DNA from: Phoronis australis
Taxonomy: Eukaryota; Phoronida; Phoronidae
Length of the DNA stretch: 45,228 nucleotides
Assembly (NCBI GenBank): GCA_002633005.1
Contig: NMRA01000942.1
Location: 3,487-48,714 of the forward strand
Direction: 5' to 3'
Shown: piece after piece, positions 1 to 8,804 of the stretch
Layout: the number at the start of each line of letters is the position of its first letter
Position numbering within the stretch: position 1 is the stretch's first letter
Made by a program: the position numbers and the translations under genes
Notes under the pieces: model-generated
What the model was told of the DNA's origin: nothing
What the model saw: the letters and a program-made list of their open reading frames with translations, nothing else
Databases searched by the model: none

Positions 1-156
1 ATTAAGACTTATCAAAAACTTAACTCAAACTTAAGATCTTTTTCTTGAAACTATCTTGAGACAAATTTAAGTTTTCTGTTAAAATTTACTAAAAGTTAAG
101 ATTTATCTTAGCTAAGTCAGTTTTGTTGGAACGGACCACAGGTCTAAAGAAAAATA

Positions 157-262
157 CCTCGTTGGTGAAATGAACACTGACTTGGACCAGGTCTAAAGTG
201 GAGTTAAACCAGGTTTTAATAGAACACTGGTCTAAAAGTTAAACCACCTTTATGAAATGCAC
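157..262 (+). repeat. Diverged direct repeat, left copy
   Basis: CGTTGGTGAAATGAAC, several copies of an ACCAGGT(C/T)TAAA module, and AAACCACCTTTATGAAATG. A similar series occurs at 1249-1355. The pair brackets about 1 kb and may be the ends of an unclassified element. Confidence 0.45.
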
Positions 263-1248
263 ATTATCTTTAAACCTGGTCTAAGTCCGATATAGGTGCT
301 AATGAGTGATGCCATGGTGTGCAGTTACGACGGACTATTTTGAATATTCAAGTTTAGGACGACACAAGATCAAACATAACAGGGGGCCGGGGATCAAGAA
401 TTTTTAAAGTGGGAGAGTCGGATCAAGGATGTTTAAAAGGATGGTCTGGGTCAACAATTTCAAAAGTATAGACTTAATATCACTCATATCAAGGAAAAAG
501 AGGGTCCGGGCCCCTTGAATCCCTGAATCACCTATACGTAGACGAGTACGTACTGAAATGTGTCCTTCGGGTTCCTAAGAATATGACGGGTCGAGCAGAG
601 CGTCATCGTCGAAAGCGCTACGGGTATGACTGAAAAAGGCATCTAATGATTCTTCTGACGCAGTTCCATATCAGTTGGTCCCTGATTTAAGGTTGCCAGG
701 CAGGGGTCCTCCCCCACCCCTTTGACGGCAAAAGAGAAGTAAAATGACACGGAAATGTGTGCATCTACTATGCTGCGGCTAATTTTGAGCAAGTACTTTA
801 ATGTGTGTCTGTGTGGTGGACACAGACAATACAAAATGAAAAATGTCTCCCCATCATATCTTATATCTGCCACTGGGTCCCTCACCGTTTTTCTGGGCAT
901 TTTTTCCACTGATGAAATTTTCTTTCTGGCCTTCATTCTGGAGCAACATCTCTCCAAGCCTGCTGCTTACGTTGACTTGATTTGGCATCAATTTTTTTGT
1001 TCTCTATGACATTGGCTTTTTCTCTGATAAGTTATGGGAGAAAAGCTTTTAGCCCTTTTTGGAAAACGTCTACACTGATTCTTCTGCTGTGCGCCATTGT
1101 GTATCCATGTGATCAAGGTTTCATTGAAGCACTTCAATAGTTTCTTTGTTGTGTTAATCCCTATCAGCACAGCAGGGTAGGTCGGATACATTAACCTGGT
1201 TTTACCAAACCCGCTATACTGTCTAACAAAAACCAGGCTTTCTGACTT
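263..1248. other. No supported gene
   Basis: Short open frames on both strands (957-643, 755-1009, 1191-988) show no family features. The stretch lies between the two diverged direct repeats. Confidence 0.5.
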
Positions 1249-1355
1249 TTAAACCACGTTGGTGAAAGGCAAGTTAGGCCTGAAATTAGACCAGGTTTAG
1301 GAAGGCTAGGTTTAAGTCTTATCCTGGTTTTGTAAAACCATCTTTATGGAATCGG
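1249..1355 (+). repeat. Diverged direct repeat, right copy
   Basis: ACGTTGGTGAAAGGCAAG, AGACCAGGTTTAGG and AAAACCATCTTTATGGAAT in the same order as at 157-262. Confidence 0.45.
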
Positions 1356-1611
1356 GTGTTGGTGTCTTCATCACAAATGAGGAAGTGGTTAGAGTCTACT
1401 GAAATGGTGTGCTGGCCTTCGACAAGGATTATGTCTACAACAACAGGTTCCTACCCTAACATGTTTTCACAACGCAACGGTTATATCGCAAGCCGTACCG
1501 CTTTATCTACTTTGTTTATAATGGTGTTTGTTTTAATAAGACAGATGTTAAAACACATTTTGTCACCGCCGTGTTGAATGCGTTCAGTTTACAAATTCAG
1601 TTCTAAACACC
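1349..1611 (+). pseudogene. Degenerate coding frame with two in-frame stops
   Basis: One plus-strand frame reads GVGVFITNEEVVRVY, stop, NGVLAFDKDYVYNNRFLP, stop, HVFTTQRLYRKPYRFIYFVY and on to QIQF and a final stop. Between the stops it looks like ordinary globular protein, and both stops could arise from single changes (Trp TGG to TGA, Gln CAA to TAA). I do not recognise the family. It is either a dead exon or an old transposon frame. Confidence 0.3.
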
Positions 1612-1979
1612 AGTCACAATTTCGAAGTTCATTTTTAGTGGAATAAATCAACTTTGTTGAAGTTTCCATGTCATTATTTATCTCTTTAGAGTCAAACTAT
1701 TAGTTAGTTGTGTACATCACAATATTGAGTTGAAAGCAGACCTGTGCAATAATTGTTCTTCATTTAGCTCCCTGGCCTCATGACGACCAAGTCCAATTGA
1801 ATATTATTCTTGGGGTTGGAACAATTCCAGGGCTGTGCCACTTAAATACAACTTCGACCGCGGAGATCCTGAAGCAAGTACTGTAAACATGAAATCCGTG
1901 GTAAAAATTACACGCGTGTACCTCAAAACCTCACACCTGGGGATCAAACTTTGAACCTGAACTGCGGGTCAGGGTAAGG
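1612..1979. other. No supported gene
   Basis: Unique-looking AT-rich sequence; nothing recognised. Confidence 0.5.
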
Positions 1980-2441
1980 AATCTGTATCCTGTGTATGAA
2001 GTTTAGCCTCGAGATTGGCAGCGCCTATGTGCAGTTTTGGAGGTGCGATGGGATTGTGGCACTGGGTTGGTGTTTGATAGTCAAACATTGGGGTGCAGGG
2101 AATCGTAGCGAAAATTTAGGGGCACGAGCATGGACTTGTTTCAACACCCTGTTTAATGACACAGTATTTTTCCAAACTGTTGCCAAAGAAACTTAAAAGC
2201 TTTATATTCGTGGAAAGCCTTTGAACTGTGCCATAAAACATAACGATCTTAAAGGAGAATGCCACCCGATTTAATTAGTCTTCTTACCGTCTTAATCGGT
2301 CTATATCTACATCGCCTCGCATTCGGTCGACCTTACCTTGTCGAGAGGTGTCGCGTTAACCTGTGAGGAAGGTGAGAAACGACGTAACGACGTCAGTGGT
2401 TCATTTGCACAGTGCATGCCGTTGTGTTGCGGTGCATCGTT
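1980..2441 (+). repeat. Unmerged allelic overlap 1, left copy
   Basis: This 462-bp stretch is nearly identical to 2443-2904 and the two abut the single N at 2442. Differences seen include one extra T and a T/A change near the middle. The copies end exactly at the N, which points to two overlapping contigs joined without merging. Confidence 0.85.
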
Positions 2442-2442
2442 N

Positions 2443-2904
2443 AATCTGTATCCTGTGTATGAAGTTTAGCCTCGAGATTGGCAGCGCCTATGTGCAGTTT
2501 TGGAGGTGCGATGGGATTTGTGGCACTGGGTTGGAGTTTGATAGTCAAACATTGGGGTGCAGGGAATCGTAGCGAAAATTTAGGGGCACGAGCATGGACT
2601 TGTTTCAACACCCTGTTTAATGACACAGTATTTTTCCAAACTGTTGTCAAAGAAACTTAAAAGCTTTGTATTCGTGGAAAGCCTTTGAACTGTGCCATAA
2701 AACATAACGATCTTAAAGGAGAATGCCACCCGATTTAATTAGTCTTCTTACCGTCTTAATCGGTCTATATCTACATCGCCTCGCATACGGTCGACCTTAC
2801 CTTGTCGAGAGGTGTCGCGTTAACCTGTGAGGAAGGTGAGAAACGACGTAACGACGTCAGTGGTTCATTTGCAGAGTGCATGCCGTTGTGTTGCGGTGCA
2901 TCGG
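2443..2904 (+). repeat. Unmerged allelic overlap 1, right copy
   Basis: This is the second copy of 1980-2441. It contains the left end of THAP element copy A; the left copy therefore shows the same transposon end again at 2253. Confidence 0.85.
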
Positions 2905-3205
2905 TCCCGCTTGTCTGAACTATGCAGCAATAAGGAAAGCGGGTTCATCGTTTTTACGGCTTCTTCAAAAGTCCGAAATGCTTAGGACGTGGCTGGCGGT
3001 AGTGAAGAATGAAAAGTACGCTTTTAATAGCAAGTACGAGGTCGTGAAACATCTCCGTGTCTGTGGCCGGCAGTCGTCTACAGTGAGTCTGACGAATGCC
3101 GGCTTACCAAAGAACTATCCAAGCGTTCCGTTGTGTGTGCAAGTTCACGGCACCTTTCTAGTATTTCTTGATCACTGTATTCCGGTTCGAACTGATAGCC
3201 TGTGA
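2876..3205 (+). pseudogene. Degenerate THAP-domain frame in transposon copy A
   Basis: The frame holds CIGPACLNYA (Cys-x4-Cys), a following Phe, the Trp of TWLAVVKNEKYAF and then RVCGRQ. THAP zinc-binding domains use Cys-x2-4-Cys...Cys-x2-His and bind DNA in P-element-like and Kolobok-like transposases. Here the last zinc ligand is Gln in place of His, as in copy B, so zinc binding is probably lost. The 109 codons end at a stop at 3205 with no catalytic domain after them. Confidence 0.6.
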
Positions 3206-3806
3206 AACTTAACGACCCACCTCCGAAATCTTCGTCGGATGAACTCTCGTCTGGAAGTCAGGATTCTGTTGACGTTCTGCGTTCTGTTTCAAAATGAAAT
3301 ATTCTCGCCCTAACCGATGCTAATATAAAACTGAAACGAAGTCTGTCTAATTAGATACAATTTGTAATGCCTTTGGAATATTCGTGAGCGCAAATGTTTT
3401 GAGAAGCCAGCAATGGGTAAACCGCTGCGTTACCGGCCTTAGATTCAATAAAGGTAATTGACTGGGCACCGACCGAGGCCGTGTGAGCGCATGCTAATTC
3501 AGTGTTTACTGACAGAAACTGTTGTGAAACAATAACTCGATTTTCTATCCCACAGCCAGGTGTTAGGGGAATCTTTATTTACATATACAGTATTCAAATA
3601 ATGACTGTCAATGTACAACTTCTGCCCTGACGGTTCTGTGGCAAAAGGGGAACCTGAATTCGCGACCCCCGACGAGATAAGTAGATTTGCAGTTTCAACA
3701 TAATCACGCGCACATTACTTCTTTGGCTCACTATTATAGTACTTTCTTGATTGGAAATTTAGTTTCCAACTTTTGCTGGTTTATGTTCATGATGTCTTCA
3801 GTACGG

Positions 3807-3909
3807 CCACGACGGGCCTGATGGGGTTCCGAGCCACTGGCCGGGATAACGAGTCGGTCCGGCCGCGACGACTCTGATCGGGTTCCGAGCCACTGGCCGG
3901 GATGACAAG
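3807..3909 (+). repeat. 56-bp tandem pair inside THAP element copy A
   Basis: Two units share the core GAGCCACTGGCCGGGAT and a Cys-Gly-Ala-Cys-like CGCGAC block. The unit is about 56 bp here and 57 bp in copy B, so the repeat predates the spread of the family. Confidence 0.7.
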
Positions 3910-4731
3910 CGTTTTATGTGTTTAGAACTTAAAAATTACAAGTCTAAACAACACAAATCTCGGTTCTCCTGTCTGTATTTCACGGAAGAATACTTCGAAT
4001 TTATCTACGAAAAGACCCCAAACTCCTGCTACGGACCTTATTGGCCTGCCGAACTTTGTAGGCTACGGTGTGTCTAAATACCAATAAATCCGTAACAGCG
4101 AAACAAAACAACACGTTTTTATAAAACTTCGGTGTATTTTTACGGGTTCTACATCGAAGTTTGATGATTTATTGGTTTTAAACGATGAATTCAAGCGATA
4201 AGCTGACATTGACACTAGTAACCCGTGTTGTGAACTGCTAGTGAACAGACTGCGTGGATAATTTCGACACCTCCGTCTGCCGTCAGGTGTCAGGTAACGC
4301 AACCGAAGGTGCCGTTATGGAGTAGAACTACTCGATCTAAATTCATACAAAATAGGTTGTTTTTGAGTGGCATACTCCTTTAAGCCGTCTTAGACCGTTT
4401 TCTCAAGTGTATTCAGATTGTGAATTTTAAATTATACACAATGTATTTGTCAGTTTTTAAGTAATGGACTTCCAAGTGGCGAAATTTTGTATCGCTTCTT
4501 TTCTCACCACCTCACCTGTGACTTTCTCAAGTCATGTATCTCAAGTACTTATTTGCACTTTGTCCTGCGGCTAAGATAATTTAAATCATTTGTTTTTATC
4601 GTTACAGAACCTATGACCTAACTCAAACGAAGTGCTGTTTGTGTAGTCTGAGATTACTCTGTGAAACCTAAGTATGCACATATCCACCCTGACATGGCAA
4701 AGCGTTTTTATTATTTTTTTCTTTGTTGTAG

Positions 4732-4810
4732 CTAGGCCCGCGTTTACTGTCAGTAAGCTTATTGGAATGACTTTTCTTGTCAGCGTCAACAGAACGGACG
4801 ATCCCGATGG
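4732..4810 (+). CDS. Exon of an unidentified plus-strand gene (exon a)
   Basis: A 79-bp exon lies between a very strong acceptor (ATTTTTTTCTTTGTTGTAG) and a strong donor (GATGG|GTAAGT), starting in phase 1 and ending in phase 2. It encodes RPAFTVSKLIGMTFLVSVNR followed by TDDPD. The residue mix looks like a beta-rich extracellular segment, but I do not recognise the family. It joins exon b (6001-6136) in frame, completing a Gly codon. Exons in between or upstream may be missing. A 138-codon open frame on the opposite strand (5002-4586) overlaps it and has no recognisable features. Confidence 0.45.
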
Positions 4811-6000
4811 GTAAGTGGTTGAGGTTTTAACGGCTACCTTTGGACAGGGCAGCATGGCTGCCTCGTCTTTCCCTCCTGAATTCCGTGAAACAAGTGATGC
4901 CGAGTTCACTGTATTGTGGGGACCAAAGAAATTATTTTCGTTGATCAAGTAGAATTCGGCGTTCACTACCTGAAGTCTCCCAAATATTGTTATTTGAAAC
5001 ACTCACATGGGTTGGGCATTTTTTTATTTCGCTCTCTTACACAAAACATTTTACTCATCTGGGAGAGTTTTACAGAAGAAAGTCTAGCTTTTACCTTGCA
5101 GATTTCTGAAGTAGGCCCCTACCTGTAATATGATTCAAATTTTGTGTACCATCGGTGTTTTCCCGTAAAGGGAACCACCTCCACAGCCCTTGTATTTGGA
5201 ACTGGAATTTGCTCTTTTCTATTAATCCATGGACCCTTAGAAAACAACTACAGTTTGAAAAATTGGGAATTGCACGTGAAAATATTAGACCACTCGATCG
5301 ACAAAGTTGTCATAGGCTCTAGAACACATGTAGTTAGTAAGCTCTTATTCAAGATTTAATTTTTCACTTTTGACATTGCCAGTTATTCCCTTCCCATAGT
5401 TACGGCAAACAGGTGTTCGTGCGGTGCCGCGACATTAGGAGCCATTTGCTAGTGCCAACGTCTTTGTATGCTTATGACTGTGATCTGCTAGTGTATGGGG
5501 GCACGAGGCGAACAATGCAGGTATTCAATCTTTTTTGTGATAGTGTACGGATGTGCTCTCGTTTATCGCTGTCGCTTGAATTCAGACCGTTACGTCTAAG
5601 GAGCTGTCAAGAGTAGACGTGTTGGTGTGCCTCCGCTTATCCTTCGCACGAGGTTTTCTGAATCAGTAGTTGCCAGTATGCTATGTTGTCAACCCGATGC
5701 CATTCGTTTCTGCACACATTCGTTCCACTTTAAAGTTGGACGTTTGTCTGCCAGGCGGAAGGCGACAGAGAGCGGAAGTGGATTGTATTTGGATGCGCGT
5801 GAGCCAGCAACCTTGGATACAGTCTCTATGAACACCAATTCTCAGTTCTGAATGTACGTTGTATATCAGTATTTTGTTTTTATTTCAAATACACTCTTAT
5901 TGTTCCTTCAGTCCAGTTATGAGTTGCGTACCCACCAGACACTGTTTGTGGCTAAGGAGACACATTGTTGGTACAGCGGCTTTATTTTTGTTTTCTTCAG
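4811..6000 (+). other. Probable intron or introns of the plus-strand gene
   Basis: Lies between exons a and b. One extra exon is possible at 5414-5533 (after CAAACAG, before ATGCAG|GTATTC), open in phase 0 with SLYAYDCDLLVYGGTRR. Its phases do not fit a direct link between a and b. Nothing else is recognised. Confidence 0.35.
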
Positions 6001-6136
6001 TTGCATGGCAACAGTTAAAACCAAGATGCTGAGACCAGACACGCCACGTAACGAATCGGTCAGAATCATGGTTGGACGTTGTGATTATGGGCCTCTAACG
6101 TTTCATGTCACACCTGAGATTCGACCAGAAAACGTG
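6001..6136 (+). CDS. Exon of an unidentified plus-strand gene (exon b)
   Basis: A 136-bp exon follows the acceptor TTTTGTTTTCTTCAG and ends at GTG|GTATGA, starting in phase 2 and ending in phase 0. It encodes CMATVKTKMLRPDTPRNESV, then RIMVGRCDYGPLTFHVTPEI and RPENVV. The composition, with two Cys and alternating hydrophobic and polar residues, is like coding sequence and unlike the surrounding AT-rich DNA. Its phases fit both exon a and exon c. No named domain is recognised. A profile search with the joined product would test it. Confidence 0.45.
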
Positions 6137-6529
6137 GTATGATTAGTGCAGTCGACCATTGCATGTAAATAATATTGCTCACATATGAAATCACCTTCGT
6201 TCAAACCTATGTAGATCAGCGACACTGCTTAATTTTATGTTCTATTTCAGTTCAGGGAAACTGCTTAATTTTTATGTAATACTTTATTGGTTGCCATTAG
6301 TTTTGCTGGTCACTTCGTGCTGTATGTAAGATTCCACAGTTTTAACCGAAATCTTATCTTAATTGACTTTGGTGGGTCTATCGGCTAAGACATTCAATTG
6401 GTTCGTAAGTCGTCATCGAGAGCCAATCCGATATCTTAGTCACCGGGTTGTACCAGGAACCCGCGGAGTCAAACTAACAGCAACTGTGTGTAAAGCACAG
6501 CTCATCAGCAGTTTATGTTTGTCTTCCAG

Positions 6530-6736
6530 AAGGTGTATCTTACCTTCTATTCGGCAGCCATTCTCGATGCTTCGCCACCCACCTGTTCAATAGCGTTCCC
6601 GGGTTTCTCGTACAAAATTCCTGCAACAACCAACATATCCGAGTCTCTTCTGCCAGGCTGTTTCACCATGGAGTCACGTGAGGGCTACCACATGACCTAC
6701 TATTGGTTTCATATTCTGGACTGGACGTTTGCCTGA
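6530..6736 (+). CDS. Terminal exon of an unidentified plus-strand gene (exon c)
   Basis: This exon follows the acceptor TATGTTTGTCTTCCAG in phase 0 and runs 68 codons to a TGA at 6734-6736. It begins KVYLTFYSAAILDASPPTCS and ends TYYWFHILDWTFA. Two Cys suggest a disulphide and an extracellular product. The frame is rich in balanced residues and ends cleanly, so I read it as the C-terminus of the gene that also uses 4732-4810 and 6001-6136. I see no nearby AATAAA signal. Family unknown. Confidence 0.45.
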   Translation, partial: KVYLTFYSAAILDASPPTCSIAFPGFSYKIPATTNISESLLPGCFTMESREGYHMTYYWFHILDWTFA

Positions 6737-6997
6737 ATTATTGTGCTTATATTGACTTAACCGACATGCTTTATCTAAACCGAGTTCATTAGCGTCACTG
6801 TTTCTTGAAGTAGTGAGCGTTTACGTAGAGATGATCAATTCTTATTATTATATTTCGTTCAACATGTGTCCCGGCAACGTATCATTCGTTACTAGCGCTT
6901 TGAGACCAAAGTGAAAAGGTAGAAAATGATACGCTTACTGAATACTGCAGCATGGACTCAACCAGATTGGGTTAATGTTCACAAACTATTAAGGAAA

Positions 6998-7130
6998 CAG
7001 TGTGGCACAGTGGGATAAGTGTCCTCTTCCTTTAACCAAGGTGATCGGTTCGTGTTCCACTGGGGCACACTGCTTGACACTTGAGTCAGGTCCTCTAGCT
7101 CTTTCAGCTCGGTTTCCGCCATACATTAAC
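6998..7130 (+). mobile_element. tRNA-derived SINE, family 1, copy 1
   Basis: GTGTGGCACAGTGGGATAAG resembles an RNA polymerase III A box and GGTTCGTGTTCC about 45 bp later resembles a B box, as in tRNA-derived SINEs. The following TTGACACTTGAGTCAGGTCC and AGCTCGGTTTCC correspond to similar blocks in the copy at 33.6 kb. The 3' limit is uncertain. The second haplotype restarts inside it at 7930. Confidence 0.6.
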
Positions 7131-7928
7131 AAGAGCAACGCGGAGCGTTTATATGCGCCCACCTTGTGCGTCGCCTATTGCGCAGATAAAAAGGATGGCC
7201 GCCACTACAATAACTCTGACACTCAATTGCCATTGGTAGACATTACGTATATTTTCATACAGTTTCATGTGCCTCATGCAGGGCAGCAAATACAAACGAA
7301 AATCCAATGTACTGTGGGACCTGCAAGGTTACATTAGTCTTTTTTGTTTTTGGAATTTGGCGACACTAAAAGGACGTTTGTTCACGTACCGTCTTGCTGC
7401 AAATGTGTAGGTTGAACAAGCTGTACATTTTTATCATTCGTGTGTAAAGCTCAGAGCAATAAACTTTAAAAGAGGCCTGGAACGCGATAAATAGACAAAA
7501 CTGCAACATCGAAAGTGGTTCTCTGCCACTGAAACAGAACTCAACTTGCTCACCAGATAGTTTTTGGATTTGTTCCTAAAGGTTTTTAATTTCTTTTAAA
7601 GCATTTTCTTTTAGTTTCAGATCTCAAAAATATTATCTGTTAAACTGCTCGCCACTTCGTCGATTCTACTCCTACAAAGCAGACAATGTCTCCTTATTGC
7701 AAGACATAGACATACCACATTTCCCTAACATCGAAAATGTGACCTTTGACCTCAAGCGACTTGCAATTACTTGTGAGCGCATGCGCGCACTTATCATAAA
7801 TGGGAGGGAGATTAGAAACTCTGTTTAATGCTAATTTCTAGTTAACAGACGTGCAATGAATTTGATGAATTTTGATGAATATTCGTCGACGCTGACAAGC
7901 GTTCCCTGTTTGATGGAGAGCTTCACTG
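7054..7928 (+). repeat. Unmerged allelic overlap 2, left copy
   Basis: These 875 bp match 7930-8804 with about one difference per hundred bases and the same length. The copies meet at the N at 7929. Part of a SINE and a candidate minus-strand exon are thereby shown twice. Confidence 0.88.
7149..7320 (-). CDS. Allelic duplicate of the possible terminal exon
   Basis: This is the same 172-bp segment as 8025-8196 in the other haplotype of the 875-bp overlap around the N at 7929. Its two base differences are synonymous in the proposed minus-strand frame. It carries the same uncertainty as its partner. Confidence 0.28.
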
Positions 7929-7929
7929 N

Positions 7930-8804
7930 GTTCCACTGGGGCACACTGCTTGACACTTGAGTCAGGTCCTCTAGCTCTTTCATCTCGGTTTCCGCCATAC
8001 ATTAACAAGAGCAACGCGGAGCGTTTATATGCGCCCACCTTGTGCGTCGCCTATTGCGCAGATAAAAAGGATGGCCGCCACTACAATAACTCTGACACTC
8101 AATTGCCATTGGTAGACATTGCGTATATTTTCGTACAGTTTCATGTGCCTCATGCAGGGCAGCAAATACAAACGAAAATCCAATGTACTGTGGGACCTGC
8201 AAGGTTACATTAGTCTTTTTTGTTTTTGGAATTTGGCGACACTAAAAGGAAGTTTGTTCACGTACCGTCTTGCTGCAAATGTGTAGGTTGAACAAGCTGT
8301 ACATTTTTATCATTCGTGTGTAAAGCTCAGAGCAATAAACTTTAAAAGAGGCCTGGAACGCGATAAATAGACAAAATTGCAACATCGAAAGTGGTTCTCT
8401 GCCACTGAAACAGAACTCAACTTGCTCACCAGATAGTTTTTGGATTTGTTCCTAAAGGTTTTTAATTTCTTTTAAAGCATTTTCTTTTAGTTTCAGATCT
8501 CAAAAATATTATCTGTTAAACTGCTCGCTACTTCGTCGATTCTACTCCTACAAAGCAGACAATGTCTCCTTATTGCAAGACATAGACGTAGCACATTTCC
8601 CTAACATCGAAAATGTGACCTTTGACCTCAAGCGACTTGCAATTAATTGTGAGCGCATGCGCGCACTTATCATAAATGGGAGGGAGATTAGAAACTCTGT
8701 TTAATGCTAATTTCTAGTTAACAGACGTGCAATGAATTTGATGAATTTTGATGAATATTCGTCGACGCTGACAAGCGTTCCCTGTTTGATGGAGAGCTTC
8801 ACTG
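7930..8804 (+). repeat. Unmerged allelic overlap 2, right copy
   Basis: This is the second haplotype of 7054-7928, starting inside the B-box region of the SINE and ending where unique sequence resumes at 8805. Confidence 0.88.
8025..8196 (-). CDS. Possible 3'-terminal exon of the CAP-EGF-ShKT gene, or a separate signal-peptide exon
   Basis: After the acceptor TAATGTAACCTTGCAG the frame that would continue exon 7 (phase 2) stays open for 56 codons to TAA. It holds a hydrophobic stretch, SVRVIVVAAILFICAIG. The allelic copy at 7320-7149 differs at two bases in this frame, and both changes are silent, whereas they make stop codons in the neighbouring frame. A related sequence near 43.6 kb keeps the first dozen codons in the same frame with an acceptor. 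Against this, the exon does not supply the expected sixth ShKT Cys (Ser in its place). The hydrophobic stretch following a Met-Lys could instead be the signal peptide of another gene, with a donor at CAAG|GTGGGC. Confidence 0.3.

Larger units (their letters stand above)
2717..4379 (+). mobile_element. THAP-encoding TTAA-flanked DNA transposon, copy A
   Basis: The element begins AGGAGAATGCCACCC and ends with the inverted form of AGGAGTATGCCACTC. Both ends are flanked by TTAA (2713-2716 and 4380-4383), the expected target duplication. Copy B at 28210-29917 is similar along its whole length. A THAP-like frame lies near the left end (2876-3205). A 56-bp tandem pair lies at 3807-3909. TTAA duplication plus a THAP domain is the combination known from the Kolobok superfamily, so a non-autonomous Kolobok-like element is my inference. 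At 1.66 kb it has no visible catalytic transposase domain. Confidence 0.78.

Noticed and set aside
4586-5002. 138-codon minus-strand frame
   Set aside because: It overlaps the better-supported plus-strand exon a, and shows no motif or splice context.
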